DNA of 64,000 nt from Gammaproteobacteria bacterium (GTDB lineage: Bacteria > Pseudomonadota > Gammaproteobacteria > Tenderiales > Tenderiaceae), in assembly GCA_016200485.1 (NCBI GenBank), contig JACQEP010000016.1:237863-301862 (forward strand), written 5' to 3'. A program made the translations under genes and the position numbers. Shown piece after piece: positions 37,989 through 49,560 of the stretch (position 1 is the stretch's first letter; each line of letters begins with the position of its first letter). The notes below the pieces were generated by a model. The model saw only the letters and a program-made list of their open reading frames with translations. It was not told where the DNA came from and searched no databases.

Positions 37989-38672
37989 TTACCGCTCTTT
38001 AGACGTTATCAACGGCCTTCCCTGGCCTTTGGTAATGTGTCTGTTCGGGGCGCCCCTGGATCTGCTTGATGTGGTATTTCTTATATACAGCGCCTTATAT
38101 AAATCGGCATTGATATCGATCCAGCACGCCACCGATAACACATCGCCGACATATTGCGCCCGTCCATCGCCAAAGCGGCGCATGGGTACACCTACCGTCC
38201 TGCCCAGAAATCTTTCCATCGCCACACCCATCACTGCGACGTAATGCGTAATATCGTTTGCGATTGCAAACTCATATCCCCGGCGCAATATTTCCAATGT
38301 CACGGACCTTAATATCGTCTGACCATTTTCTGCGCCATCTGGCGGCATGACTGCAAAGCGGCTTATTTCCCATACATCCTGGCTTACTGGATACTTTTCG
38401 CCACGAAGCAGTTGCGGAAACACATCTCGCAACATGTAGTTGCTTGTCGTGGGTAATAACCGCCAACAGCCTTCTACCTGACTCTCGGGATCAGTCACTA
38501 TCATATACACCGGCAATAGTTGATCAAAAATGTCCTGTTCCAGCCCATCATTACTATTTACCTGCCACTTCAATCGTTCCTTAAACACCTTATTCCTCAG
38601 CTCAAACATCCCTCTTAACTGCACATCCAATCTTGGTTGGTTGTTACCCTTTACCGTCAATACATATCCCAT
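37989..38672 (-). CDS. Acyl-homoserine-lactone synthase, LuxI family
   Basis: 227 aa. Makes AHL signals from S-adenosylmethionine and acyl-ACP or acyl-CoA. Conserved LuxI residues are all visible: R-x3-F with RNKVFKERLKW near 26-36, the acidic pair in GLEQDIFDQ, GCWRLLPTT with the Arg near 70, and VWEISRFAV with Glu and Arg near 101-106. A GGAG site precedes the ATG. The C-terminal 25 residues (TTSSRSRGAPNRHITKGQ) go beyond the usual domain. It is divergent from a P450 gene with a lux box midway. The acyl chain cannot be told from sequence. Confidence 0.92.
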   Translation of the reverse strand: MGYVLTVKGNNQPRLDVQLRGMFELRNKVFKERLKWQVNSNDGLEQDIFDQLLPVYMIVTDPESQVEGCWRLLPTTSNYMLRDVFPQLLRGEKYPVSQDVWEISRFAVMPPDGAENGQTILRSVTLEILRRGYEFAIANDITHYVAVMGVAMERFLGRTVGVPMRRFGDGRAQYVGDVLSVACWIDINADLYKALYIRNTTSSRSRGAPNRHITKGQGRPLITSKER

Positions 38673-38730
38673 GGTTCCACTCCACGCTTTATGGCCCTTT
38701 CAAAGTGAAACTGAATTGCGGTGTTTGCGT

Positions 38731-38750
38731 AACTGTAAAAAGTGACAGGC
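38731..38750. promoter_or_regulatory. lux box between luxI and the P450 gene
   Basis: AACTGTAAAAAGTGACAGGC fits the CTG-N10-CAG core of LuxR-type operators (CTG 38733-38735, CAG 38746-38748), with CTGT/ACAG arms. It lies 58 bp from the luxI start and 57 bp from the P450 start, almost exactly central. A second small dyad GACAG-G-CTGTC overlaps its right end. Presumed binding site of the LuxR protein at 40204-40950. Confidence 0.75.
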
Positions 38751-38807
38751 TGTCCCGCCCTTTTTCAGGTGCTATAGATACGAGGTCAATCGATCGGGAG
38801 GTGTCTT

Positions 38808-40223
38808 ATGTCTGAACCAGGTTTCACCGCACTGTCTGCTGATGGGTCTCCTTTTTTCCCTCAGCCCAATTCAGCCAGTGAAATTCCGGTATTTGGTTCG
38901 GCCTTCAAATTTGGCCGCGATCCGTTAAATTTTTTACTCGGCCTTGCGCTCGAATCCCCTATCACTCATTTCCATCTTGGAAAGATGCCTGTTTATCTTC
39001 TTCAGCATCCCGAGCTCATCGGTGAGGTCTTAAGGTCAAAATCCGATGTGTTTGAAAAGAGCGATTTCGCGGATGAATTACGGCAAATCATTGGTAATGG
39101 ACTGGTCACCAGTCAAGGCGACGAATGGCTTAAACACCGCAAGATCGTTTCACCCGTTATACAGAAGCGGCAACTTGAGCATTACACGCCGCTGATGGCC
39201 GGTATTTCGCGCCAGCATGCAAAAAATATTAACGCTGGCTTAAGGAATGTTCACGATGACATTATGTCTTTGGCCATGCAGATCATCACCGATACCTTGT
39301 TCAAGACCGATGCTCATGTCTGTCCGCACACCGTAAGTCATTCGCTGGAACAGGCCTTGACGCATTTCCATACCCTGGCACTGGGCTGGCAACGGATTCT
39401 TCCCAAATCCTTGCCCACACATGCGCGCCGCGAATATAAAAAGGTTAGTCTTGTTCTTGATAAGATCGTTTCTTCGATGCTTGACGCCTATGAAGCTAAT
39501 CCTGAGGGCCAATCGCCATTATTCAATGTATTGCTGAAGGCTCATCGTGAGGGGAATATCAGTCGCCGCCAAATTATTGATGAGGCGCTGACCATGTTTC
39601 TGGCGGGGCATGAAACCACCGCTCTTGCCGTGAGTTATGCGCTATATCTGATCGCCAGTGATGACAATATTCAGCAACGCCTGTTTGCTGAAGTTAATGC
39701 GCTTGGCGATAGACTGCTCACTTCTGAGGATATGGATAATTTAAAACTCACGACGGCGGTCATTAATGAGTCATTGCGACTATATCCACCTATATGGAGC
39801 ATTATTCGCCGCACTACCCAACCCTATAGACTCGGCAGCATTGATCTAAAACCTGGCGATCACTTAATGATTTCACAATGGACACTCAGTCGCGAGCCGT
39901 CCTGGTTTCCTGAGCCGGACCGCTTTAACCCGGATCGTTGGTTACAGGACAAACAACCGCCACGGTTTGCATTTATCCCCTTCGGTGCCGGCGGCAGAAA
40001 ATGTATTGGTGACCAATTTGCCATGATTGAGGCGACGTTGATGTTGGCTGAATTCGTCAGACATGCGCACTTTAGCCGCAGCAGCAATCACCCGCTTGAG
40101 CTCGTTCCATCCGTTACCCTCCGCCCCAAGCGTGGTGTCTGGCTAAACGTCAACCGACGAATTCCTTGCCATGTACAAGAGGACAAGGATTCGGCACCAG
40201 CGCCTAGAGGTATTGCGGTTTAA
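38808..40223 (+). CDS. Cytochrome P450
   Basis: 471 aa, soluble. Heme-thiolate monooxygenase: I-helix FLAGHETTALAVSY near 265, K-helix ESLRLYPP (ExxR) near 324, PDRFNPDRW, and the Cys-ligand loop FIPFGAGGRKCIG near 392-404. These features resemble the CYP102/CYP4-like fatty-acid hydroxylase group more than the short bacterial camphor type. The ribosome site GGGAGG is strong. No ferredoxin or reductase gene is adjacent. It shares a lux-box promoter region with luxI and overlaps luxR at its 3' end by 20 nt, so it is probably quorum-controlled. AHL or fatty-acid oxidation is a reasonable guess only. Confidence 0.93.
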   Translation: MSEPGFTALSADGSPFFPQPNSASEIPVFGSAFKFGRDPLNFLLGLALESPITHFHLGKMPVYLLQHPELIGEVLRSKSDVFEKSDFADELRQIIGNGLVTSQGDEWLKHRKIVSPVIQKRQLEHYTPLMAGISRQHAKNINAGLRNVHDDIMSLAMQIITDTLFKTDAHVCPHTVSHSLEQALTHFHTLALGWQRILPKSLPTHARREYKKVSLVLDKIVSSMLDAYEANPEGQSPLFNVLLKAHREGNISRRQIIDEALTMFLAGHETTALAVSYALYLIASDDNIQQRLFAEVNALGDRLLTSEDMDNLKLTTAVINESLRLYPPIWSIIRRTTQPYRLGSIDLKPGDHLMISQWTLSREPSWFPEPDRFNPDRWLQDKQPPRFAFIPFGAGGRKCIGDQFAMIEATLMLAEFVRHAHFSRSSNHPLELVPSVTLRPKRGVWLNVNRRIPCHVQEDKDSAPAPRGIAV

Positions 40224-40950
40224 TTAATCCATAAACAATGGCGCGGGCCACTGCCTGCTGGCGATTGCTGACCTTTAGTTTCTCGGTGATGTTTTGTACA
40301 TGAAAGATCACGGTGCGCTCCGATATCTTCAATATCTGCGCTGTTTCCCACGTTGTTTTACCATCCGCTGCCCACATCAAGCACTCACGCTCACGATCCG
40401 TTAACCGGATATTGGCATCTGCGTAACAGCCATCTCCCAAGATACTGCGCACCGCTTCATGTAAGTAGGCGGTAAAGAAATTGCCTTCCGGCATTATTTC
40501 CCAGCCGCGTGTTCTCGCGTATTGCTCTCCTTTCTCGGAAGCAAAGCTAAGCATGGCGGCTTCACCTTGGGCTGTATGCAGAGGAAATGTCACGCCTCCC
40601 TTCACACCATGGTCAAATGCTTCACCCATGATCTTCCAGCCTAAACTATCCGTTGTTTTTTTGATTTTGAGCTTATCCCACGACAGCGGCAAATTATTAT
40701 GGATACAATAATTAACAACGGGGTCATGGCGGACATGTTCCGCTTCCTTATAACGTTCCCACCATGAGGTAGGATAACCACTGACATCAATGAAAATCGG
40801 TTTGGTAAAGGAAGAGGGCAACTGCGCCCCGTAATGAAAGCTATCAAATCCAAAATAATCACACACGGTTTCACAGATTCGATGGATATCTTTAATCGTA
40901 TTCACCGTGGTCAACTCAGAAACCAGTTCTTGTATACGTTGGGAACTCAT
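40204..40950 (-). CDS. LuxR-type AHL-responsive transcription factor
   Basis: 248 aa from the ATG at complement 40948-40950 (GGGGCGG upstream); a GTG nine codons earlier is possible. The autoinducer-binding domain (about 10-170) keeps the family pattern Y-x2-SWWERYKEAEHVRHDPVV (Trp, Tyr, Asp ligand contacts) and GVKGGVTFPLH. The LuxR HTH at 180-245 has LTDRERECLMWAADGKTTWETA and SERTVIFHVQNITEKL. The tail GLIKPQYL is like LasR/RhlR. It is convergent with the P450 gene. No lux box is seen ahead of it, so it may not be autoregulated. Confidence 0.92.
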   Translation of the reverse strand: MSSQRIQELVSELTTVNTIKDIHRICETVCDYFGFDSFHYGAQLPSSFTKPIFIDVSGYPTSWWERYKEAEHVRHDPVVNYCIHNNLPLSWDKLKIKKTTDSLGWKIMGEAFDHGVKGGVTFPLHTAQGEAAMLSFASEKGEQYARTRGWEIMPEGNFFTAYLHEAVRSILGDGCYADANIRLTDRERECLMWAADGKTTWETAQILKISERTVIFHVQNITEKLKVSNRQQAVARAIVYGLIKPQYL

Positions 40951-41158
40951 TCGCCGCCCCTTGATCCACTGCGTCACTCGCCAACCTTAACGAGCATTAA
41001 CCACTACATTACCTTCCCTGGTATTTGCCTCCTGTAGCCCTGACTTCCCTCTTTCCCCATTCGTATAAATCTGGTGTTTCAGACTTTTTTAGTAAGCCTT
41101 TCCTGATTAGTTTTACCTGATTTAATGTTCGTTTGCCAATTATTAACAATATTTAACA

Positions 41159-41176
41159 CCCCCCCTTTCAGGGGGG
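41159..41176 (-). terminator. Possible terminator hairpin after the outer-membrane protein gene
   Basis: Six G:C pairs around a 5-nt loop (CCCCCC-TTTCA-GGGGGG), 18 nt past the stop codon on the minus strand. The sequence after it is A/T-rich with broken T-runs, so a weak intrinsic terminator. Confidence 0.45.
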
Positions 41177-41194
41177 ATACCCCACCCTGAATCT

Positions 41195-42172
41195 TTATTC
41201 CTTATTTTTTACTTTCGCATCACCTGACCCACGCCAAGTCAGCGCAATAAACATCCCCTGGTCCACGCCATTGTGCGTCAAACGTTCTATCAGTGGAAAG
41301 GTGGCCATTGAGCCGAGGTCGATTTCCATACCGCTGCGTTGATCACGTACCCCCATTCCCAGCATTAAATAAACATCACCAATCTTGCCATGGCCTGATC
41401 CCGTCGATTCCGGGGTTAAATCAAACCCTGGTCCGGTCAGGCGCGGGTCGAACTTGCCGGCGGGTACCGGTGCGCCGATGGCGGCCCGTGGCACGACAGT
41501 CCAACGTGAATTCAGGGCACGCTCGCCTTGAAGGCCGATAAAAGGTGAAATGAAATTGTGCGTGCCACTGTAATCGAGAACACCCGCTGTCCCCGCATTT
41601 GCCCCCGCCAGCAACCGATAACGCACCTGATAATCGGCCAGTTCCAAGCGTTCTAATAGCAGACCACCCGTTCCCGCCCAACGCCAGGCACTGTTTGCTG
41701 ACTGAAGTTCGCGTCTGAATACTGCACCGACGCCACTATGGCGCACCGTTCCTCCTTGGGACGAAAATTCGGCCTGTTCCGGGATATCAAGCGGCACATT
41801 TTGCAACTGACCCGCCGTCAGCACTTGTTCTGTGGCATTGCCGCCGACATTAAATTGATCATAAAAACCGATCAGTTCATAACTCCAGCGCTCATTGAGT
41901 TGCCGCGCCGCACCTGCGGTGAGTAATAATCCCTGCATCTTGGCGACATTGGTATCAAATTCAGTAGCCGCCACCGCGATAACCGGTTGCCACTCTTGGC
42001 CTGAAGCCGCTGGCCAAGGCAATGCGAAATAACGCGCATCCTGTGCCGCCTCGGCCAGATGTTCGAGCAGAAAATGGATGTCTTCTTTGGGGGGTGCCAC
42101 GGCGGCTTGCGTCAGCGCGGGCACTGCCAATAACAGTGCCAGCAACCGCCTGTGGATGGATCTTACTGGCAT
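41195..42172 (-). CDS. Exported protein, probable outer-membrane beta-barrel of unknown function
   Basis: 325 aa. Signal peptide MPVRSIHRRLLALLLAVPALTQA. The rest alternates hydrophobic and polar residues with many Gly (GLLLTAGAARQLNERWSYELIG, GVGAVFRRELQSANSAWRW, HNFISPFIGLQGERALNSRW), like a small barrel of the OmpW or transporter type. The end, TWRGSGDAKVKNKE, lacks a terminal Phe, so barrel insertion by the usual signal is uncertain. No family recognised. A hairpin overlaps its ribosome site. Confidence 0.65.
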   Translation of the reverse strand: MPVRSIHRRLLALLLAVPALTQAAVAPPKEDIHFLLEHLAEAAQDARYFALPWPAASGQEWQPVIAVAATEFDTNVAKMQGLLLTAGAARQLNERWSYELIGFYDQFNVGGNATEQVLTAGQLQNVPLDIPEQAEFSSQGGTVRHSGVGAVFRRELQSANSAWRWAGTGGLLLERLELADYQVRYRLLAGANAGTAGVLDYSGTHNFISPFIGLQGERALNSRWTVVPRAAIGAPVPAGKFDPRLTGPGFDLTPESTGSGHGKIGDVYLMLGMGVRDQRSGMEIDLGSMATFPLIERLTHNGVDQGMFIALTWRGSGDAKVKNKE

Positions 42173-42174
42173 GG

Positions 42175-42200
42175 GCTTACCCTCAGCGCGAGTGGTAAGC
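42175..42200 (-). promoter_or_regulatory. Leader hairpin covering the ribosome site of the 41195-42172 gene
   Basis: On the minus strand GCTTACC-(ACTCGCGCTGAG)-GGTAAGC forms a 7-bp stem extended by CTC/GAG inside. It ends 2 nt before the ATG and includes the GAGGG likely used as ribosome site. It could block translation unless melted; it could also be a DNA operator. Confidence 0.35.
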
Positions 42201-42249
42201 TATCTTAGCGGAAGAAAATGAAACGTGGCAATGCGTCTTGTGATGAGAA

Positions 42250-44685
<2,436 letters not shown>

Positions 44686-44771
44686 CTATCCGCTGCTGGC
44701 GAGCTCGAAAAATTCCAAAAAATGCTGTTGGGGCAATGGCTTGATTATACCCCAAGGGATAAAAAAAGGCT

Positions 44772-45842
44772 CTATTTGAGGGTCTGTAGCACCCCGTGTT
44801 CCACGTGGAACATCTGCATTAGATCCAGACCCTCCAGCGGCAGCTGAGTGCTATCGGTGGCAGTAATAAATACCTGCCCTCCCAACTGGTACAGCAGCTC
44901 GAGCAATGTCCGGCGGTGTCGAGGGTCCAGTTCTGCGGGCAGATCGTCCACTAATAATAAGCAGGCATCGCCGCTGTGGGCGCGATAAATCGCGGCCTGG
45001 GCCAGCAACAAGGCGCAAGCCACCAGTTTCTGCTGGCCGCCGGATAAAAATTGTTCTGCCGGTCGGCCATTCACCCGAAGCGCCAGCTCCGCCCGGTGCG
45101 GCCCGTTCTGGGTAAACCCCATTCGCCGGTCCCGCTCCCGGCCTTTATCCAGGGCCTCCGCCAACGTCATTTCGGCGGGCCACCCGGCCTGATACTGGCA
45201 ATCCACACCGCTAATTGGGCTCAATAAGGTCAAATACTGATCAAATTGCGCTTGAATGGCTAGTGCATACTGCTGGCGTAACTGATGCAGCTGGATCCCG
45301 GCTTCGGCCAATTGCGCAGCCCATGGGCTACCCCGACCACTGCTTGACTGTTGTATTTCGGCGTTGTGTTGTAACAGCGCCCGGTTATAACGTTGCCAGA
45401 CACCCAAAAAACTTGGTTCCACGTGGAACAATCCCCAATCCAGAAACCGGCGCCGCTGGCGGGGGCTGCCCTTGATCAATTTATCTGCATCGGGAGATAT
45501 AAATAATAAAGGCAGGACTGAGGCCAGTTCTGAGACCTTTTTTAGCCACTCACCTCCAATTTTGGCCCGCAAGGCGCCATTTTTGATTTGAATCCCGACC
45601 GTTGTCACTGCGGGGGCACTGGTCCGACCAAATACGGTGAGCGCGGTTTGACCTTCACGTACCGCCCGCCGACCATAAGCAGTGCGAAACGATCGGCCAC
45701 GCCCCAATAAATAGATAGCCTCCAGCAGGCTGGTTTTACCGCTACCGTTGGCACCTATAATGATATTGAATCGGGGACTGGGTTCCATCACCACCTTCGG
45801 CAGATTGCGCAGGTCAGTGATTTCCAGGTAGGTGAGGGACAC
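44772..45842 (-). CDS. recF: DNA replication and repair protein RecF
   Basis: 356 aa SMC-like ATPase that helps load RecA at gaps. Walker A GANGSGKTSLLEAIYLLG, then LGRGRSFR, signature FLSGGQQKLVACALLLA and Walker B LLLVDDLPAELD are all intact. Standard place between dnaN and gyrB. A GTAGGGGC palindrome lies between it and dnaN. Confidence 0.97.
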   Translation of the reverse strand: MSLTYLEITDLRNLPKVVMEPSPRFNIIIGANGSGKTSLLEAIYLLGRGRSFRTAYGRRAVREGQTALTVFGRTSAPAVTTVGIQIKNGALRAKIGGEWLKKVSELASVLPLLFISPDADKLIKGSPRQRRRFLDWGLFHVEPSFLGVWQRYNRALLQHNAEIQQSSSGRGSPWAAQLAEAGIQLHQLRQQYALAIQAQFDQYLTLLSPISGVDCQYQAGWPAEMTLAEALDKGRERDRRMGFTQNGPHRAELALRVNGRPAEQFLSGGQQKLVACALLLAQAAIYRAHSGDACLLLVDDLPAELDPRHRRTLLELLYQLGGQVFITATDSTQLPLEGLDLMQMFHVEHGVLQTLK

Positions 45843-45854
45843 GGGGTTTACGAT

Positions 45855-45882
45855 GTAGGGGCACGGCGTGCCGTGCCCCTAC
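45855..45882. repeat. 28-bp GTAGGGGC palindrome, copy in the dnaN-recF gap
   Basis: Arms GTAGGGGCACGGC/GCCGTGCCCCTAC around GT. Its right end supplies the dnaN stop codon TAG (complement 45879-45881), the third case of this in the window. Confidence 0.9.
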
Positions 45883-46979
45883 AACCGCATCGGCATAACG
45901 ACGTATTTGCACGTCTCTGACTCAGGGCTGCGAATCAGGCAACAGCTATTTTGATCGGTCAGCTCCAGACGCACTTCGCTGCTGGGGATCGCCGCCAGCG
46001 CATCCATCACATACCCGGCGTTAAAGCCAATCTCAATACTGGCACCATCATACTCGACTGCAATTTCTTCTTCTGCGGATTCCTGCTCCGGATTATTGGC
46101 CATGACCTGCAAACGATCAGGCGCTAACGAGAAGCGAACGCTACGGTATTTTTCGTTGGAAAGAATCGACGCCCGGCTCAAGGCCTGACGCAACAGATCC
46201 CGATCCGCCATCACGATTTTATCGCCACCTTGCGGTACCACGCGTTGATAGTCCGGGAATCGGCCATCGATCAGTTTGGTGATAAAGCTCAGCTGTGGTG
46301 TGCTCAGGCGTAAATGGTTGCCCCCGAGCTGCACAGTGATGCTGTCATTGCTGTTCTCCAACAACCGCGCCAGTTCCAGTACTGCCTTGCGGGGGACAAT
46401 CACTTGCTGCACATCGCTGGTCGCAATCTCGATTTCGGCATCGCACAACGCCAAGCGATGGCCATCGGTCGCGACGGCTCGCAACTTGTTTGGGGATATC
46501 TCAAACAACAGTCCGTTAAGGTAGTAACGTACATCCTGTTGTGCCATGGCAAACTGGGTTTGATCGATCAGGCGCTTGAGCTGGCCCTGTGGAATTTCAA
46601 ACTCGAGTTGGACATCAAAGCGATCGACATTGGGAAATTCGCGTGCCGGCAGGGTTGAAAGAACAAACCGGCTCTTGCCGGAACGGATGGTGGCGCGCTC
46701 ACCTTCGATCTTGAGACTGATCTGGGAACCATCAGGCAAGGCACGGCAAATATCGATAAATTTGCGTGCCGGCAAGGTGGTTTCACCTAAGTCTTTGGAT
46801 TGTAAAGGGATATTAACAACCATCTCAATCTCGAGATCGGTAGCAGTCACCGATAAGGCGTTATCTTCAGCCTTTAACAGGACATTTCCCAGAATAGGTA
46901 AGGTTTGGCGTCGTTCCACAACACCACCTACTAACTGTAATGGTTTCAGTAATGATTCCCGATCAATTGTCAGTTCCAT
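45879..46979 (-). CDS. dnaN: DNA polymerase III sliding clamp (beta subunit)
   Basis: 366 aa, exactly the E. coli length. Three clamp domains are recognisable: MELTIDRESLLKPLQLVGGVVERRQT start, DGHRLALCDAEI in the middle domain, and the C-terminal YVVMPMRL that lines the protein-binding pocket. The stop codon lies in a repeat palindrome but the ending MPMRL is canonical, so nothing is lost. Confidence 0.98.
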   Translation of the reverse strand: MELTIDRESLLKPLQLVGGVVERRQTLPILGNVLLKAEDNALSVTATDLEIEMVVNIPLQSKDLGETTLPARKFIDICRALPDGSQISLKIEGERATIRSGKSRFVLSTLPAREFPNVDRFDVQLEFEIPQGQLKRLIDQTQFAMAQQDVRYYLNGLLFEISPNKLRAVATDGHRLALCDAEIEIATSDVQQVIVPRKAVLELARLLENSNDSITVQLGGNHLRLSTPQLSFITKLIDGRFPDYQRVVPQGGDKIVMADRDLLRQALSRASILSNEKYRSVRFSLAPDRLQVMANNPEQESAEEEIAVEYDGASIEIGFNAGYVMDALAAIPSSEVRLELTDQNSCCLIRSPESETCKYVVMPMRL

Positions 46980-47213
46980 GGTTTGTGCTGTCCTGCGAGT
47001 TAATTAATATATAAATTAATATATTTTCTTCTTGTTATAGTAATTAAGGGCCCATTATTTATTGAATAACTAAAAATCATTTATATATTTCAATCAGTTA
47101 TCTAATAAAACCAGTTCATTTAGCCTGAGGAAAAGTGGCCGCTAACGAGTGTTTAATTTGTGGATAACTCAGCTCCTTGTTGCCGATGGCGACTTATCCA
47201 CAACTTCCTGACA
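46980..47213. other. Probable replication origin (oriC) region between dnaA and dnaN
   Basis: Two perfect DnaA boxes in opposite orientation, TGTGGATAA at 47159-47167 and TTATCCACA at 47194-47202. Next to them is a very AT-rich stretch (about 46998-47150) suited to unwinding. Genes on either side of the dnaA locus point away from it. A third perfect box lies on the other side of dnaA (48653-48661), so the dnaA-rpmH gap is the alternative location. Few boxes are visible for a complete oriC. Confidence 0.6.
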
Positions 47214-48581
47214 TTAAGTGGTCAGGATACGCACAAGGTTTTGATAGTCCTCTTCCATCCGCCGGTCTTCCCCACGCAGCTCCACAATTTTCTTGCAAGC
47301 GTGCAATACGGTAGTGTGATCGCGCCCGCCAAAGGCATCGCCGATCTCGGGCAGACTATGATGGGTCAGCTCCTTGGACATCGCCATCGCCAACTGCCGT
47401 GGCCGCGCGACTGAACGAGTGCGTTTCTTGGACAATAAATCGGCGCCACGGATTTTGAAATACTCTGCCACCGTTTTTTGGATGTTTTCGATGGTGACCT
47501 GCTTATCTTGCAGGGCCAGCAGATCGCGCAGGGCCTCCTTGGCGAACTCAACGGTAATCGGTTTGGCCATGAAGCGGGCATTAGCGACTACGCGCCGTAG
47601 CGCACCTTCCAGTTCGCGGACATTGGAACGAATCCGCTTGGCGACAAAGAACGCAACCTCATGTGGCAACGTGATCTGCATTTGTTGCGCCTTACTCATC
47701 AAAATCGCGACCCGGGTTTCCAGTTCCGGTGGTTCGATGGCGACCGTCAATCCCCAGCCGAAGCGCGATTTGAGGCGTTCTTCCAGACCATCAATTTCCT
47801 TTGGATAACGATCGCAACTGATAATGATCTGCTGCCGCCCTTCAATCAGGGCGTTGAAGGTATGGAACAGTTCTTCCTGCGAGCGTTCTTTACCGGCAAA
47901 AAACTGAATATCGTCGATCAGCAGCGCATCGACCGAGCGGTAATAACGTTTGAAATCATTGATGGCATTGTGTTGCAGCGCCTTGACCATATCACCGACG
48001 AAGCGCTCGGAGTGGACATACACGATGCGTGACTTGGCATTGCGTTGCAGCATCATGTTGCCGACGGCCTGCATCAAGTGGGTCTTGCCCAGGCCGACGC
48101 CGCCGTAGACGAACAAGGGGTTATAAGCCACGCCTGGATTTTCCGCGATCTGGGTCGAGGCGGCTTTGGCAATCTGGTTGGACTTCCCTTCAACAAAGGT
48201 CTCGAAGGTGAATTCATCGCGCAGATTGCTGATGTGATTGATGGGATTGCTGTCCTCGCGGCGGCGGAACAGGGCGCTGGCGGTCGAAGCATCATTACTG
48301 GCGGCGGGGACAGGCAGTTTGGAGGCGATGGGATCGGCGGCCTTCTGCCGGGTGCCGATCTCGATCGTCACCGTTTGCGGCTGACCGCCAAGCTGGCCGA
48401 GTATCTGTTCGATATTGCCCTTGAAGCGTTCGCTGACCCAGTCGAGGACGAAACGGTTGGGCGCCAACAGGCGCACGCCATCCGTGTCCTCCACTGCCTG
48501 TAAGGGACGAATCCAGGTATTAAATTGTTGTGCGTTAAGCTGGTTTTCCAGCTGTTCGAGACACTGCTGCCAAAGCGACAT
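47214..48581 (-). CDS. dnaA: Chromosomal replication initiator DnaA
   Basis: 455 aa. Domain I ([28 protein letters not shown]) binds DnaB/DiaA; linker; AAA+ domain with Walker [14 protein letters not shown], Walker [10 protein letters not shown] and [14 protein letters not shown]; domain IV with the DnaA-box-binding HTH, including [20 protein letters not shown]. Typical gammaproteobacterial protein. Confidence 0.98.
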   Translation of the reverse strand: MSLWQQCLEQLENQLNAQQFNTWIRPLQAVEDTDGVRLLAPNRFVLDWVSERFKGNIEQILGQLGGQPQTVTIEIGTRQKAADPIASKLPVPAASNDASTASALFRRREDSNPINHISNLRDEFTFETFVEGKSNQIAKAASTQIAENPGVAYNPLFVYGGVGLGKTHLMQAVGNMMLQRNAKSRIVYVHSERFVGDMVKALQHNAINDFKRYYRSVDALLIDDIQFFAGKERSQEELFHTFNALIEGRQQIIISCDRYPKEIDGLEERLKSRFGWGLTVAIEPPELETRVAILMSKAQQMQITLPHEVAFFVAKRIRSNVRELEGALRRVVANARFMAKPITVEFAKEALRDLLALQDKQVTIENIQKTVAEYFKIRGADLLSKKRTRSVARPRQLAMAMSKELTHHSLPEIGDAFGGRDHTTVLHACKKIVELRGEDRRMEEDYQNLVRILTT

Positions 48582-48652
48582 CGCCGTCCATTACCTCGTC
48601 CGGTTGCAAACATAGTCAGCGGGAGCAAAGAGTCTATACCGGTTGCAGCGAC

Positions 48653-48661
48653 TTATCCACA
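48653..48661 (+). promoter_or_regulatory. DnaA box upstream of dnaA
   Basis: A perfect TTATCCACA in the 239-bp dnaA-rpmH gap, 72 bp ahead of the dnaA start. It could serve dnaA autoregulation or belong to oriC. No other perfect box is seen in the gap, and no gene. Confidence 0.7.
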
Positions 48662-48820
48662 CCCTTTTTTTGCGCCGATAGCTTGCCAAAATGCCCTGGA
48701 ACAGGCTATGGCTTGATTGACAGCCCGGTGCTTTGCCGCTATGCTTGCGCGCTTTCGTCCAAGGTCCGTGCCTCGGGCGAACCTGGGTATCACCCCTTAA
48801 TCAAATACCGGATTAGAAAC

Positions 48821-48955
48821 ATGAAAAGAACCTATCAACCGAGTAACGTGAAGCGCAAGCGCACTCATGGTTTCCGCGCACGTATGGCCACCGCCAACGG
48901 CCGCAAGGTCCTGGCACGCCGTCGCGCCAAGGGCCGCAAGCGTTTAGCTGTTTAG
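48821..48955 (+). CDS. rpmH: 50S ribosomal protein L34
   Basis: 44 aa, start [20 protein letters not shown], the near-universal L34 sequence, then [20 protein letters not shown]. The start ATG at 48821 is chosen by homology; a longer frame from 48683 is not coding. First gene of the rpmH-rnpA-yidD-yidC operon. Confidence 0.98.
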   Translation: MKRTYQPSNVKRKRTHGFRARMATANGRKVLARRRAKGRKRLAV

Positions 48956-48980
48956 TCGAAGCGCCGGTGGGCGTCCTTGC

Positions 48981-49340
48981 GTGCCTGCAGCAAGCGGCTT
49001 TCCACCCCAGCTTCGGCTGAAGAATGCGGGCGAATTCGATTTTGTATTCGAGCAGCCGTTTCGATCCTCTTCCCGCTATTTCACGGTCCTCGCCCGGCCT
49101 AACCAGCGGGACTGTCCCCGGTTGGGACTGGTGATTTCCAAGCGCTGTGCCCGTGCGGCAGTCGAGCGCAACCGTCTGAAACGACTGGTTCGAGAGAGTT
49201 TCCGTGGCGACCAGGGCCGGCTTGCGGGTCTGGATATAGTGGTGATCGGCAAAACAGCCGCTGTCACCGCCGATAATCGCGCCTTGTTCGTAGCGCTAAA
49301 CCGGCATTGGACGGATTTGGAACGATGCAAAAGCTCTTGA
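48981..49340 (+). CDS. rnpA: Ribonuclease P protein component
   Basis: 119 aa; GTG start at 48981. Protein cofactor of RNase P in tRNA 5' maturation. [13 protein letters not shown], then [29 protein letters not shown], the RNA-binding signature with its RNR core. 25 bp after rpmH and overlapping yidD by 16 nt. Confidence 0.95.
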   Translation: MPAASGFPPQLRLKNAGEFDFVFEQPFRSSSRYFTVLARPNQRDCPRLGLVISKRCARAAVERNRLKRLVRESFRGDQGRLAGLDIVVIGKTAAVTADNRALFVALNRHWTDLERCKSS

Positions 49341-49555
49341 TCCTATTAGTGCGAGCCTACCGTGGTTTGTTAAGTCCCTTTTTGGGGCATCACTGCCGTT
49401 TTCACCCCTCCTGTTCCGCCTATGCTGAAACCGCCCTGCGTCAGCACGGTGCCTGGCGTGGCGGCTGGCTGGCGCTGAAACGGTTGGGGCGATGCCATCC
49501 CTGGCACCCCGGCGGTGTCGATTTTGTCCCCGACGAATTATCAAAGAAAGCCTGA
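49325..49555 (+). CDS. yidD: Membrane protein insertion efficiency factor YidD
   Basis: 76 aa from the ATG at 49325 (an earlier TTG at 49307 lies inside rnpA). [32 protein letters not shown] is the YidD hallmark with conserved Cys; [14 protein letters not shown] ends the domain. An amphipathic membrane-associated helper of YidC insertion. Ends 5 bp before yidC. Confidence 0.96.
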   Translation: MQKLLILLVRAYRGLLSPFLGHHCRFHPSCSAYAETALRQHGAWRGGWLALKRLGRCHPWHPGGVDFVPDELSKKA

Positions 49556-49560
49556 CTGTT

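Noticed and set aside
41077..41110. Second lux box ahead of luxR (CTGGTGTTTCAG)
   Set aside because: CTG and CAG are 6 nt apart instead of 10, so it does not fit the operator.
44716..44770. Possible terminator or riboswitch between recF and gyrB
   Set aside because: Only a short A/T-rich stretch; no stable stem or known motif.
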